The notes under the pieces were generated by a model. That model saw nothing but the letters and a program-made list of their open reading frames with translations, ran no database searches and was not told the origin of the DNA. A stretch of DNA of 64,000 bases. Source: Paraburkholderia atlantica (GTDB taxonomy: Bacteria > Pseudomonadota > Gammaproteobacteria > Burkholderiales > Burkholderiaceae). The stretch's first letter is position 1, and each line of letters opens with the position of its first letter. The DNA lies in the NCBI RefSeq assembly GCF_009362785.1, contig NZ_WHNQ01000030.1, positions 26,712 to 90,711 on the forward strand, written 5' to 3'. Both the position numbers and the translations under genes were made by a program. Shown one piece after another: positions 43,905-53,781 of this stretch.

Positions 43905-44162
43905 ATGTTTTCATGGAGCCGGCAGTTCGCGCTTGCGGTCATGGCTATGTCAGCAATGGCTTGCGCGGGAAGCGCCTGGGCAACCGAACAGGCACAGCAA
44001 CGTCGCGCCGGACGGGACGTTCGCCAGGAGACACGCCAAGGCGCCCGCCATACGAAGCAGGAGTGCAGAGCCGCGGATCAGAAGAGCAATTCGCAATGCC
44101 GGCAGGACAAGCGGCAAACCAAGCAGGGCGGCCGTCAGGCGGCCAGGAATATCAAGTATTGA
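43905..44162 (+). CDS. Small exported basic protein of unknown function
   Basis: An 85-residue protein. MFSWSRQFALAVMAMSAMAC followed by AGSAWA is a signal peptide, cleaved near residue 26. The mature part is rich in Arg, Gln and Lys with two cysteines, and repeats an RQ-x-x-R rhythm. A run of six G residues serves as the ribosome site. Such Arg/Gln-rich periplasmic peptides are frequent in Burkholderiaceae; function unknown. Confidence 0.7.
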   Translation: MFSWSRQFALAVMAMSAMACAGSAWATEQAQQRRAGRDVRQETRQGARHTKQECRAADQKSNSQCRQDKRQTKQGGRQAARNIKY

Positions 44163-44253
44163 GCGTTTGCGTCCGCGTGCGCCAGATGGGCATTGAACCA
44201 GCGACGGCACGGGAAGGCACACACCACGTCCACCAGATCAAGCGGGGGAGCCG

Positions 44254-44643
44254 ATGCGAGCCTGGCGATATGTAGCGCTTTGCACTTTGCCGTTCATGAT
44301 CGTCGGCTGTAACACGCCTCCGATCGCACCGGGCAAGCCGGTGGATATCCCGACTGCCCTCGAGCAGGTTCTCCAGGGCCTGTGCAATTTCCGCAAAGAC
44401 CAGGCCGGGCGGAAGCAGGATCTGGGCGCCGCAATCGACTCGATCACCGTGGAGTTAGACCTGACCGTCGACGGGGCGAGAAATCCGCCAGTGGCGGTTG
44501 CGCCGGATATCCAGTTCATTCCGACGGTTAGCTATGGTCAGATCATGACCGCAAACCGGGGCAGCAGACTCGTGCTTACGCTGAAAAACACTGGCAGCGG
44601 CATGCATGGCGGCGACTGCGATGTCACCGCGCCGGCCAGGTAG
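44254..44643 (+). CDS. Putative lipoprotein of unknown function
   Basis: A 129-residue protein with a lipoprotein signal peptide (MRAWRYVALCTLPFMIVGC) and lipobox IVGC at residue 19. The mature domain has KPVDIPTALEQVLQGLC, a DSITVELDLTV strand, and a C-terminal GDCDV with a second cysteine. GGGGGAG precedes the ATG. It follows the small exported gene by 91 bases. I do not recognise the family. Confidence 0.75.
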   Translation: MRAWRYVALCTLPFMIVGCNTPPIAPGKPVDIPTALEQVLQGLCNFRKDQAGRKQDLGAAIDSITVELDLTVDGARNPPVAVAPDIQFIPTVSYGQIMTANRGSRLVLTLKNTGSGMHGGDCDVTAPAR

Positions 44644-44768
44644 AGGCCACCTTCGCTCGCCATCGCCTATGGCTTTGCCAAAGCGGCCTTTACCATTGCG
44701 GGGTCGCGAATCACACAACTGGGCGCTTCCCGCGCGTTGAACAGCGCAGGTCGCGCCAGCGTTGCACT

Positions 44769-45782
44769 TCAATGTTGGGCGATGCTTTCCCAGGCGCCCG
44801 ACTGAGCCGAGCGGAACACGGCGTCGATCACCCGCATATTCGCGCGCGCATCTTCCAGCGGAATGGCCTGCGGGCTCCCACTAAGGATCGCCTCTGCGAA
44901 CGTGGTGGCGGCTACGCCGTATTGATCGCACACCGGAACTTCCAGCCAACGATCAGTCGCGACACCGTCGCCATTGTGCTGACTGATTAGCAGGCGCGTC
45001 GGCCGATCGTTTGGCGCATTGAATGGAATTTCGACTTCGATTCGCCCTTGGGTACCGTGGAATTGCATCCGCTGGTACGGATAGGTTTGAGTCGAGTAAA
45101 AGAAACTCGCCTGCACGCCATCGAAGTCCATCAGCACCGAGCCGAGCCGGTCCACCTTGAAGGCAGGGTCCTGCTCCACCAGCGCAACTACGCGCCGTGG
45201 CTCACGCCCGATAGTGAAGCGCGACGTCGTGATCGGATAGCAACCGATATCGAGCAGGCCGCCGCCGCCTAGCTCGCTCTTGTTGCGGATATTGTCTTCG
45301 TTCGTGTTGTGATAGGTGAAACCGCCGGTCACTGCCCGCAATTCGCCGATCGCGCCTTCGTTGATCAAGGCCCGCACCTTCAACCATTGCGGATGCGTGC
45401 GAACCATGAAGGCTTCCTGGATGTATCGGCCGCTCTTGTCGCGCGCGGCGATCAGTCGTTCGACCTGCTGGGCGTCCAGGCTGATCGGCTTCTCACACAG
45501 CACGTGCTTGCCCGCCTCGACCGCCTTGATCGTCCATTCGACGTGGAGATGATTCGGCAAGGGGATATAGACCGCGTCGATTTCCGGGTCCGCGAGGAGC
45601 GCCTCGTAACCGTCGTAAGCGACAGCCAGACCATATCTGTCCGCGGCCTCTCGCGCCTTCTCCAGAGAGCGGGAGGCGATGCCTTTCACCCGACACTTCG
45701 GCGCGTTGTGCATGGGCACGACTACTTTGTCGTTGATCTTTGCGGCGCCCAAAATTCCCCAGACCATTTGATCCTTTGCCAT
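44769..45782 (-). CDS. Gfo/Idh/MocA-family oxidoreductase
   Basis: A 337-residue NAD(P)-dependent dehydrogenase. The Rossmann start VWGILGAAKINDKVV, AVYIPLPNHLHVEWTIKAVE and the EKP motif (HVLCEKPISL) are standard; the sugar-binding domain has YHNTNEDNIRNKSELGGGG, LLDIGCYP with the catalytic His/Asp region, then QASFFYSTQTYP. Family members oxidise or epimerise sugars and inositols. The ATG at 45782 is preceded by AAAGGGA; a longer frame to 45848 is less likely. It lies next to two GH13 genes, but a shared pathway is only an inference. Confidence 0.93.
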   Translation of the reverse strand: MAKDQMVWGILGAAKINDKVVVPMHNAPKCRVKGIASRSLEKAREAADRYGLAVAYDGYEALLADPEIDAVYIPLPNHLHVEWTIKAVEAGKHVLCEKPISLDAQQVERLIAARDKSGRYIQEAFMVRTHPQWLKVRALINEGAIGELRAVTGGFTYHNTNEDNIRNKSELGGGGLLDIGCYPITTSRFTIGREPRRVVALVEQDPAFKVDRLGSVLMDFDGVQASFFYSTQTYPYQRMQFHGTQGRIEVEIPFNAPNDRPTRLLISQHNGDGVATDRWLEVPVCDQYGVAATTFAEAILSGSPQAIPLEDARANMRVIDAVFRSAQSGAWESIAQH

Positions 45783-45913
45783 GACATCCCTTTTTCCGAT
45801 TGCGTATCCGATGAGTCGAGCAGGCTGAGCATTCGCGTGAGTCGGCAAGTCGCGTGAGTCCGCGAACGACCTGGAGCATGCGATCGTATCAGTTTAACCG
45901 TGGCTCGTCGTCG

Positions 45914-47578
45914 CTAGACCTCGGTCCGCCTGAGCAGATAGTCGAGGCCGCCTACCCGATACCATCGGTATCCGAACGGTTCGAGCACCACCGTGTGACA
46001 GCCGTCATCGTCAGCGTCGCTGTGGTCGTCGGACAGAAGATTGATCAGCGAATCCCGGCCTGGTTCGTTGGAGCTCAGGCGGAATTCGACGGGACACGCT
46101 TCGGCGCGGAAGTTATGCAGAAACAGCACGGAGTTGTTACGCCAGTGATAACAGAGCGCGAGCACATCGTTTCGCGAGGTGGGCAGCACTTCGAAGTCCC
46201 CCCAGCTGATTTCCGGCACTTCCCGGCGCATGCGGATCATCCGCTCGGTCCAGTTCAGAAACGAATCGGGATCGCGTCGCTGCTGCGCCACGTTGACCCG
46301 CTCGAAGCCATACGCCCCGCCGGAGATCGCGGGGACGGGCGGGTTTGAATGGCTGGTGAAACCGCCTTGCGGCTCGCACGACCATTGCATCGGCGTGCGT
46401 GCACACTGGCGCTCGGGCCGGCGCAGATCGTCGCCCATGCCGATTTCATCGCCGTACCGGAACACGGGCGTGCCCGGCAAACTCAGCATCAGGCTGTAGG
46501 CAAGTTCAAGACGGCGTCTGTCGCCCGACAGCATCGGCGCAAGTCTGCGGCGGATGCCGCGCCCATACAGTTGCATGTCGGGGTCCGGGGCGAACGCGGC
46601 GAACACAGCCGCGCGCTGAGCGGGCGTCAGCCGGCCCAGATCGAGTTCGTCGTGATTGCGCAGAAACACACCCCATTGCGCAGTCGGCGGCCGTGGCTTC
46701 GTCGCAAGCAGCGCGTCCTTCAACGGCTTCGTGTTGCCCGTCGCGAGCGTGTAGAACGTGTTTTGATTGACGCGGAAGTTGAACATCATCGGCATGCGCT
46801 CGCCCTCGTCGCCGAAGTACTGGAGATCCGATTTGGGCAGCACGTTGGCTTCGGCCAGAATGATCGCGTCGCCTTCGCGCCACTGCAGAAACTCGCGAAA
46901 CGTCCGCAACATGTCGTATTGCTCGGCGGGGCGGCGCACCTTCGGGCCCTTCGTCGCGATGACGAAGGGCACCGCGTCCATGCGGAATCCGGACACTCCG
47001 AGCTGGATCCAGAAGCCCATGATCTTCAGCAACTCTGCCTGCACATGCGGATTGGAGGTATTCAGGTCCGGTTGAAAATCATAGAAACGATGGAAGTACC
47101 AGCGTCTTGCCCGCTTGTCGAAACTCCAGGTCGACTTCTGCACGCCGGGAAACGCCACGCCGCGTTGCGCGTCGGGCGGTTTGTCGTCCGACCAGACATA
47201 CCAGTCGCGATATTTCGAAGCGGGATCGCTGCGTGCTTCCAGGAACCATGGATGCTGGTCGGACGTGTGATTGACCACGAGGTCGATGATCACGCGTAAG
47301 CCCCGCTGGGCGCACGCATGCGTGAACTCGGCGAAATCGCCGAGCGTGCCGTACTTCGGATCGACGTTGTAATAGTCGCAAACGTCGTAACCGTTATCGC
47401 GTCCTGGCGACGGGTGGAAGGGCATCAGCCAGATCGTCGTCATGCCGAGCCCTTGCAGGTAATCGAGCCTGCGCATCAGGCCCTGGAAGTCGCCGACGCC
47501 GTCGCCGTTCGCATCCATGAAGGTGCCTACCGAAAGGCAATAAATGATCGTGTTCTTGTACCAGAGGTCATTTAGCAT
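45914..47578 (-). CDS. GH13 alpha-amylase-family enzyme, trehalose-synthase-like
   Basis: A 554-residue cytoplasmic GH13 protein. Conserved regions: DLVVNHTSDQHPWF, SGFRMDAVPFV (nucleophile Asp), IILAEANVLP (acid/base Glu) and FLRNHDELD (third Asp), then GTPVFRYGDEIGMGDDL. The start LWYKNTIIYCLSVGTFMDAN is like trehalose synthases, which isomerise maltose to trehalose, but the usual maltokinase extension is absent. A hydrolase or other transglycosylase is possible. It diverges from the second GH13 gene with only 48 bases between the starts, so they probably share a control region. Confidence 0.88.
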   Translation of the reverse strand: MLNDLWYKNTIIYCLSVGTFMDANGDGVGDFQGLMRRLDYLQGLGMTTIWLMPFHPSPGRDNGYDVCDYYNVDPKYGTLGDFAEFTHACAQRGLRVIIDLVVNHTSDQHPWFLEARSDPASKYRDWYVWSDDKPPDAQRGVAFPGVQKSTWSFDKRARRWYFHRFYDFQPDLNTSNPHVQAELLKIMGFWIQLGVSGFRMDAVPFVIATKGPKVRRPAEQYDMLRTFREFLQWREGDAIILAEANVLPKSDLQYFGDEGERMPMMFNFRVNQNTFYTLATGNTKPLKDALLATKPRPPTAQWGVFLRNHDELDLGRLTPAQRAAVFAAFAPDPDMQLYGRGIRRRLAPMLSGDRRRLELAYSLMLSLPGTPVFRYGDEIGMGDDLRRPERQCARTPMQWSCEPQGGFTSHSNPPVPAISGGAYGFERVNVAQQRRDPDSFLNWTERMIRMRREVPEISWGDFEVLPTSRNDVLALCYHWRNNSVLFLHNFRAEACPVEFRLSSNEPGRDSLINLLSDDHSDADDDGCHTVVLEPFGYRWYRVGGLDYLLRRTEV

Positions 47579-47626
47579 AGGTTCCGCGCGTAGCGCCTAA
47601 ACAATCGATCGTGAAGAGGAATTGCA

Positions 47627-49213
47627 ATGTCGGAGCTGGCGTGGTGGCAACGCGGTGTGATCTATCAGATCTATCCGCGCTCGTTTCAGGACAGTAACGG
47701 CGATGGCATAGGCGATCTGTCCGGCATCAGCGCGCGCCTCGAATATGTCGCGGCGCTAGGCGTCGATGCGGTGTGGATCTCCCCCATCTACCCGTCGCCG
47801 ATGGCCGACTTCGGCTATGACGTCGCGGACTACTGCAACATCGATCCGATGTTCGGCACTCTGGACGGGTTCAAGCAATTGATGGGCCACGCACATCGGC
47901 TCGGCCTCAAGGTGTTGCTCGATTTCGTGCCGAATCACTCGTCGAACCGGCATCCGTGGTTCGAGGAAAGCCGCTCGTCGCGAGACAATCCGAAACGGGA
48001 CTGGTATCTGTGGCGCGATCCCTCGCCCGATCGCGGGCCGCCGAACAACTGGTTGAGCCGCATGGGCGGCTCGGCGTGGGAGTGGGACGAGGTGACGGGG
48101 CAGTACTACTATCACGCGTTTCTGCGCGAGCAACCCGACCTGAACTGGCGGAACCCGCAAGTGCGCCGTGCGATGGACCAGGTGCTGCGTTTCTGGCTCG
48201 ATCTCGGCGTGGACGGCTTCCGCGTTGACGTGCTGTGGCTGTTGATCAAGGACGCGCAGTTTCGCGACAATCCGCCCAATCCCGGCTATCTGCCCGGCGA
48301 GCCGGACCATCATCGGCTGTTGCAGACTTACACCGAGGATCAGCCGGAAGTGCATGAACTCGTCCGCTCGATGCGAGCCACGCTGGACGAATACGGCGAG
48401 CGCGTGCTGATCGGCGAAATCTATCTGACTGTCCCGCAACTGGTGAAGTATTACGGCGTGAACGGCGAAGGAGCGCATATGCCGTTCAATTTTCAGTTGC
48501 TCAGCGCGAGATGGAATGCGGAGAACATCGCCCGCATGATCCGCGATTACGACGTTGCGTTGCCCGAATACGCGTGGCCGAACTGGGTGCTGGGAAACCA
48601 CGACAATCCGCGCGTCGCGTCGCGCGTCGGCGCGGCACAGGCACGTGTGGCCGCTGTGCTGCTGTTGACGCTACGAGGCACGCCCACGCTTTACTACGGC
48701 GATGAAATCGGCATGACGGACGGCTATATCGCGTCCGATCAGATCCAGGACCCGGCGGAGCTCCGGCAACCGGGCATTTGCCAGGGACGCGATCCCGAGC
48801 GCACGCCTATGCAATGGGATGGCTCGCTGCCGAATGCGGGCTTTACGGACGGCAAACCTTGGTTGCCGATTGCGACGGCGACGAGCGTGCGCGAACAGGA
48901 CGGCGACATGGCGAGCATGTTGTCGCTGTATCGGCGTCTGCTGAGTCTGCGCCGCGGCAGCGCCGCGCTCGTGCGGGGCACGATCGAGAATGTCGTTGCC
49001 GAGGGCGGCGTGCTGACCTATGAGCGGCGCTATGGCAATCAATGCCTTTTCATCGCGCTGAACATGGGCGCCGATGCTGCCACCGTGCAGTCGCACGCCG
49101 GCATGGTGTTGCTATCGACGGTGACGACGCGCATCGGTGACGCCTTCGTCCAGGGCGCCAATCTGCTTGCCGCCAGCGAGGCGGTCATCGTGATCGTCGA
49201 CTCTCCATCGTGA
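47627..49213 (+). CDS. GH13 alpha-glucosidase/oligo-1,6-glucosidase
   Basis: A 528-residue cytoplasmic enzyme. WWQRGVIYQIYPRSFQDSNG, then DFVPNHSSNRHPWF, GFRVDVLWLLI (nucleophile), VLIGEIYLT (acid/base), and LGNHDNPRVASR are the GH13 alpha-glucosidase regions. The short C-terminal beta domain is present. It releases glucose from short alpha-glucosides; valine after GFR-D fits alpha-1,4 preference, but this is only a guide. AGAGGA precedes the ATG. Divergent from the trehalose-synthase-like gene and convergent with kup. Confidence 0.92.
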   Translation: MSELAWWQRGVIYQIYPRSFQDSNGDGIGDLSGISARLEYVAALGVDAVWISPIYPSPMADFGYDVADYCNIDPMFGTLDGFKQLMGHAHRLGLKVLLDFVPNHSSNRHPWFEESRSSRDNPKRDWYLWRDPSPDRGPPNNWLSRMGGSAWEWDEVTGQYYYHAFLREQPDLNWRNPQVRRAMDQVLRFWLDLGVDGFRVDVLWLLIKDAQFRDNPPNPGYLPGEPDHHRLLQTYTEDQPEVHELVRSMRATLDEYGERVLIGEIYLTVPQLVKYYGVNGEGAHMPFNFQLLSARWNAENIARMIRDYDVALPEYAWPNWVLGNHDNPRVASRVGAAQARVAAVLLLTLRGTPTLYYGDEIGMTDGYIASDQIQDPAELRQPGICQGRDPERTPMQWDGSLPNAGFTDGKPWLPIATATSVREQDGDMASMLSLYRRLLSLRRGSAALVRGTIENVVAEGGVLTYERRYGNQCLFIALNMGADAATVQSHAGMVLLSTVTTRIGDAFVQGANLLAASEAVIVIVDSPS

Positions 49214-49233
49214 ACGGTAGCTGACTCACCGGT

Positions 49234-51150
49234 TCAAAGCGCCACCTGAATGCCCAGTTCAACCACGTCCTCCGCTCGCAGCCCATAGTATTCCGCGCTG
49301 GGCGTGGAATGAAACGCCATCTGTCCGAACAGCGCCTCGCGCCAGCGCATCATGCTGCCGCGCGAACGTCCCTTGATGACTTCATCGCGCGGCAGGAAAA
49401 ACGTGGTGTGCGTGGGATCGTAGTGCCAGCCATCGAACCGGCCCGCCAGCGATTCGAGCAGCCGCGGCAGGTTGGGGCGCTCGACGAACCCGTGATGCGC
49501 AATGATCTCGAAGCATCCGTGGCCGAGGTCTCGCACGTCGATGCGCGTTTCGTCATCGATACGCGGCGCGGACTCCGATATGTTGGCGAAGAAAATCGTC
49601 GTCTCGTGCAGCACGCGGTTGTGGCGGATGTTGCTCCTGAATGTCGCCGGTGTCTTGCCCGATGCGTTGCCCGGAAAAACCGCCGTGCCTGGCACGCGCG
49701 CCGGACGTTCGGGACCGGCTAGCGCGTCGCGCAGGAATGCGTCGAGCGCATCGGCTTCGTTCGCATGGGTCGCGGCAATCTCGCGTCCGCGATTCCATGT
49801 CGACATCAGCACGAAAAGTATCAGCCCGACGGCGACAGGAAACCAGCCGCCGGAAGCGATTTTCGGCACGTTCGCGGACACCAGCGTCACGTCGACGACG
49901 AGCAACGGCGCGCTCACGAGCGCCACGCCATAGACGGGCCAATGCCAGACGTTGCGCGACACGCTGATCATCTGGATAGTGGTGATCAGCATCGTCAGTG
50001 CGACTGCGATGCCATACGCCGAAGTCAGCTTCGACGAGCTTCGAAAGGCCAGTACGAGAAACAGTACGGCCACGAACAGGATCAGGTTGACGGCGGGCGA
50101 ATAGACCTGTCCGCGCTGCACTTTGGACGTTTCGACGACCCGCAGGCGCGGCAGAAAGCCCAGTTCGATCGCCTGACTCGTCATGGAAAATGCGCCTGAA
50201 ATCACCGCTTGCGAAGCGATGATCGTCGCGAGCATCGCGATCATGACGCTTGGCACGAGCGCCCACGACGGCGCGGCGTGGAAGAACGGCTGGTGAAAAG
50301 AGCCGGGCACGAACAACAAGGTCGCCGCCTGCCCGAAGTAGCCGATGACGATCGACGGAAACACGATCGCGACGAGCGCAATGCGGATCGCGCGGCATCC
50401 GAAGTGCCCGACGTCGGCATACAAGGCTTCCGCTCCGGTCAGCGCGAGAATCACGGCGGCGAGAATCGTGAACGCCATGCGGGGATGGCCGATCGTCAGC
50501 GATACGGCCCATCGCGGCGATAGCGCATGCAATACGACGGGATGTTGCGCGACCCGATACAGCCCCACGGAGGCAAGAGACAGAAACCACACGGCCATCA
50601 CGGGACCGAATGCGCGCCCGACTACCGAGCTGCCGCGTCGCTGAAACGAAAATAGCGCGATCAGGATGGCTGCCGCGATCGGCACGACCCATGGGTCGAA
50701 CGATGGGCTGATCTCGCTCAGTCCTTCGACGGCCGACAGCACGGACACCGTTGGCGTCACCATCGAGTCGCCATAGAACATCGCGGCGCCAAAGAGTCCC
50801 GCGAGCAGAAGCGCACGCGGCACGCGCCGCCCGTCGTCCTCATAGCCCGATCGGACCAGCGCCGTCAGTGCGATGATGCCGCCTTCGCCTTCGTTGTCGG
50901 CGCGCATCACGTACCACGCATACTTGAGCATGACGACGATGACGACGGCCCACACGATCATCGACAGCGTGCCCATGACGACCTGCACGTCGATCGAACC
51001 GGTTTCGATGGCGGCTTGACGCAATGCGTAGATGGGACTCGTACCGATGTCGCCGAATACGACACCAAGTGCGCCAAGCACAAGCGTGCCGCCGCCGTGC
51101 TGGCGGCGAGACGACGAAACGTCGCTTTGCTCCGTCTTTTGCTCAGGCAT
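49234..51150 (-). CDS. kup: Low-affinity potassium transporter Kup
   Basis: A 638-residue inner-membrane K+/H+ symporter. About 12 membrane segments fill the first 440 residues, with the Kup signature GALGVVFGDIGTSPIYALRQ, YGDSMVTPTVSVLSAVEGL, and LTGAEALYADVGHFG. The hydrophilic C-terminal domain includes TAVFPGN and ends VVELGIQVAL, as in other Kup proteins. No neighbour is functionally linked. A second kup copy elsewhere is common in this group, so no number is given to the gene. Confidence 0.96.
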   Translation of the reverse strand: MPEQKTEQSDVSSSRRQHGGGTLVLGALGVVFGDIGTSPIYALRQAAIETGSIDVQVVMGTLSMIVWAVVIVVMLKYAWYVMRADNEGEGGIIALTALVRSGYEDDGRRVPRALLLAGLFGAAMFYGDSMVTPTVSVLSAVEGLSEISPSFDPWVVPIAAAILIALFSFQRRGSSVVGRAFGPVMAVWFLSLASVGLYRVAQHPVVLHALSPRWAVSLTIGHPRMAFTILAAVILALTGAEALYADVGHFGCRAIRIALVAIVFPSIVIGYFGQAATLLFVPGSFHQPFFHAAPSWALVPSVMIAMLATIIASQAVISGAFSMTSQAIELGFLPRLRVVETSKVQRGQVYSPAVNLILFVAVLFLVLAFRSSSKLTSAYGIAVALTMLITTIQMISVSRNVWHWPVYGVALVSAPLLVVDVTLVSANVPKIASGGWFPVAVGLILFVLMSTWNRGREIAATHANEADALDAFLRDALAGPERPARVPGTAVFPGNASGKTPATFRSNIRHNRVLHETTIFFANISESAPRIDDETRIDVRDLGHGCFEIIAHHGFVERPNLPRLLESLAGRFDGWHYDPTHTTFFLPRDEVIKGRSRGSMMRWREALFGQMAFHSTPSAEYYGLRAEDVVELGIQVAL

Positions 51151-51238
51151 TTTTCTTACGCGCAGGTTGTGCGATGCCGGACGAGCAATTTGTGGACCGA
51201 AGTGCGATCCTTCGGCCGCGCTCGACCGTCGCAGCAGA

Positions 51239-52096
51239 TCACGCGGCGGTCAAGGGCGCGGCGCTGTCAGCCTCGTCCATCGATGAAACGGCGCTACGGA
51301 TGCGCGTGGCGATTCGCGCGTCGAGCGGGGTGTAGACGAGCATGCTCAGGTCTGGCCGGCCATCGACGGCGAACAGTGAATACTCCATTTCGATGGTCCC
51401 GAACGCAGGATGCAGCAGGCGCTTAACGTGCTCGCCTTCGCTGTGGCCGAATACCTGATTTTCGCGCCACATGCGTTCGAAATCGGGACTCGCGCGACAC
51501 AGATCGTCAACCAGTTCGCCGACCTCCGAAGCGATCCCCGCGCGTGCGACGTCCGCACGGAACGTCCCCACGACGAAGCGCGCGACGCCCTCCCAGTCGT
51601 GCTGTTTTGCACGGACGTCGGGATCGCCGAACAGGAAGCGCAGGATGTTGCGCTGGCCCGGCGGCAGCGCGCTGTAGTCGGTCAACACGACGGCTGCCGC
51701 GCGATTCCACGCGACGACGTCCCACGTCGCGGTCTTGATGATCGACGGGCTGGCATCGAGCGAATCGAGCACGCGCTGCAAGCGCGGGTCCACTGCGTCG
51801 GTGGACCGGTAGCGCACTTCCGGGGGGCGCCCCAAGGCCAGCATGAACAGATGTTCGCGCTCGGCATTCGTCAGCATCAGCGCCGCGCAGATGCGCTCCA
51901 GCACCGCGGCGGACGGCGCGCCGCCGCGACCCTGCTCGAGCCATGTGTACCACGTCGAACTGATATTCGCGCGCTGGGCCACTTCTTCCCGGCGCAATCC
52001 TGGCGTGCGCCTGCGGCCCGAGAAGCCGAAACTGGCCGGATCGAGCCGCGTGCGGCGGCTGCGCAGAAAGTCTCCGAGGGATTGGGCGGTGTTCAC
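51239..52096 (-). CDS. XRE-type regulator with MmyB-like ligand-binding domain
   Basis: A 285-residue regulator. The N-terminal HTH is LGDFLRSRRTRLDP, then GLRREEVAQRANISSTWYTW, then LEQGRG, which is typical of the family. The C-terminal part (DASPSIIKTATWDVVAWNRA, ...RNILRFLFGDP) is the MmyB-like domain. It begins with GTG at 52096, giving the conserved N-terminus; no strong ribosome site. It is divergent from an NAD-dependent reductase gene, a common arrangement where the regulator represses the oxidoreductase and the inducer is an unknown small molecule. Confidence 0.9.
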   Translation of the reverse strand: MNTAQSLGDFLRSRRTRLDPASFGFSGRRRTPGLRREEVAQRANISSTWYTWLEQGRGGAPSAAVLERICAALMLTNAEREHLFMLALGRPPEVRYRSTDAVDPRLQRVLDSLDASPSIIKTATWDVVAWNRAAAVVLTDYSALPPGQRNILRFLFGDPDVRAKQHDWEGVARFVVGTFRADVARAGIASEVGELVDDLCRASPDFERMWRENQVFGHSEGEHVKRLLHPAFGTIEMEYSLFAVDGRPDLSMLVYTPLDARIATRIRSAVSSMDEADSAAPLTAA

Positions 52097-52200
52097 TGGA
52101 TGGATTAACCTGTTAGTCGCTTTACCGGGATAAGCTCACTACTTCAATAGCATAGTGAATGATCGCATAGTGCGTCGGTGGCTATCTTGGAGACTTGACC
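52097..52200. promoter_or_regulatory. Divergent promoter region with repeated GCATAGTG
   Basis: The 104-base gap holds two direct copies of GCATAGTG at 52150-52157 and 52165-52172 (15-base period), plus an opposing TCACTA near 52136, making TCACTA...TAGTGA inverted pairs. These are candidate operator sites for the divergent XRE-type regulator. GGAG for the plus-strand gene ends the region. Confidence 0.5.
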
Positions 52201-53094
52201 ATGCGAATCTTTCTGACGGGCGCAACCGGGTTTATCGGCTCGGCGTTGGTGCCCGAACTTATCGAAGCAGGGCATCAGGTGATCGGCATGACCCGGTCCG
52301 ATCAGGGCGCGCAGGCCCTCAGCGCAGCGGGTGCGGAGGTACATCGCGGCACGCTCGAAGACACCGACAGCTTGCGCCGCGGCGCCGCGAAGGCCGACGC
52401 CGTCATACACCTTGCTTTCGACCACGATTTCTCGCACTTCGTGGAGAACTGCGAGAAGGACAAGCGTGCTATCGCTGCACTCGGCTCGGCGCTGGTGGGC
52501 TTGGATCGGCCGCTTCTGATCACGTCAGGCACCGGCGTCGGCAGCCGAGATAACGGACAGCCGGCGACCGAGGACGTGTTCAACACCAGCCACCCGAACC
52601 CGCGCATCGGCTCCGAACTGGCCGGCAATGCGCTGCTGAAGGACGGCGTCAACGTATCGGTGATGCGCTTGCCGCAGGTGCATAACCCGTACAGGCAAGG
52701 CCTCATCACGCCGCTCATCCAGATCGCTCGGGACAAAGGCGTGTGCGCGTACGTGGAAGAGGGACGTAACCGCTGGCCTGCGGGACATCTGTCGGATGTC
52801 GTGCGGCTGTACCGGCTTGCGATCGAGAAGGGCGAGCGCGGTGCGCGCTATCACGCGGTGGGCGAAGAAGGTGTTAGTGCACGAGAGATCGCCGAGGCGC
52901 TGGGGCGCGGCCTGAAGTTGCCGGTCGTGTCGATCGCTCGCGACGAAGCGCAGGCGTACTTCGGATGGATGGCGATGTTCGCCGCGCTCGATATGCCGGC
53001 ATCGAGTGCGCAGACGCAGGCGCGTTTGGGCTGGCGACCGACAGGTCCGACGCTGCTCTCGGACCTGAACGAAGCGCGCTACGTTCCATCATAG
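52201..53094 (+). CDS. NAD(P)-dependent SDR/epimerase-family oxidoreductase
   Basis: A 297-residue extended SDR protein. RIFLTGATGFIGSALVPELI gives the GxxGxxG nucleotide site; AVIHLAFDHDFSHF and SGTGVGSRDNG follow. The usual YxxxK is not evident: the region reads SELAGNALLKDGVNVSVMRL, with S/A in place of Tyr, so it may be an atypical reductase or NmrA-like sensor. The ATG at 52201 has GGAG eight bases upstream. Controlled probably by the divergent XRE-type regulator. It converges on, and overlaps by six bases, the PAP2 gene. Confidence 0.88.
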   Translation: MRIFLTGATGFIGSALVPELIEAGHQVIGMTRSDQGAQALSAAGAEVHRGTLEDTDSLRRGAAKADAVIHLAFDHDFSHFVENCEKDKRAIAALGSALVGLDRPLLITSGTGVGSRDNGQPATEDVFNTSHPNPRIGSELAGNALLKDGVNVSVMRLPQVHNPYRQGLITPLIQIARDKGVCAYVEEGRNRWPAGHLSDVVRLYRLAIEKGERGARYHAVGEEGVSAREIAEALGRGLKLPVVSIARDEAQAYFGWMAMFAALDMPASSAQTQARLGWRPTGPTLLSDLNEARYVPS

Positions 53095-53781
53095 ATGTTT
53101 CAATACGCCGCTCGCCAGCCTGCGGAGTTCGTCGAACTGCGTGACGAGTTGGAGGCACAGAATAAAGGCCAGCGCTGCGGCGGGCCCCGGGTGGCGGTCG
53201 ATCCATTGCAGCACCGGCGTCGCGTAGCGCGTGCGGATCGCATCGCGCGTCATGATCAAGGTGATCGTGATCCCCACCGCGGCGCCCACCAGCAAATCGG
53301 TCGGATAGTGAAAGCCGAGATAGGCGCGCGGAAGGCAAATGAACAGCGCGGTATAGAGAAGCGCCAGCACACCGACGCCCCGCCACACGAGGAAAATGCC
53401 GGTGGCGACCGCCATCCATAGCATCGCGTGATCGCTCGGGAAGGAACTCCAGTTGGTCAGCACTGCGTCCTTGATATCGCCGCTGGCAAAGCTCAGATGC
53501 AGTTCGGGGTTATAGACGGGCCGCACCCTGAACGGCAACCAGTGAGTCAGCAGTCTTCCGACGAAGAGCGCCGCGAGGCCGCTGACAACCGTCGCGAGAA
53601 CCATTTCTCGCCGCCATTCGCGGCACTCGTCTTGCTGAAACCACATCCACCACAGCACCGGAACGAGTACGAGACCTTTGAAGGTGTACAGGTTGTCGAT
53701 GGCTTGTATGGCTAGCGTCGCGAAATGACTGAAGTGTATGTGGGACAGATATGTTTCGATGGACAAATCGAAGCTATTCAT
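53089..53781 (-). CDS. PAP2-family phosphatase
   Basis: A 230-residue membrane protein with about six hydrophobic segments. The three PAP2 motifs are seen in modified form: LPFRVRPVYNP, SFPSDHAML and RAYLGFHYPTDLLVG. It may dephosphorylate undecaprenyl pyrophosphate or lipid phosphates in the envelope. No strong ribosome site is seen before the ATG at 53781. It overlaps the end of the convergent reductase by six bases. Its exact substrate is not predictable. Confidence 0.9.
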   Translation of the reverse strand: MNSFDLSIETYLSHIHFSHFATLAIQAIDNLYTFKGLVLVPVLWWMWFQQDECREWRREMVLATVVSGLAALFVGRLLTHWLPFRVRPVYNPELHLSFASGDIKDAVLTNWSSFPSDHAMLWMAVATGIFLVWRGVGVLALLYTALFICLPRAYLGFHYPTDLLVGAAVGITITLIMTRDAIRTRYATPVLQWIDRHPGPAAALAFILCLQLVTQFDELRRLASGVLKHL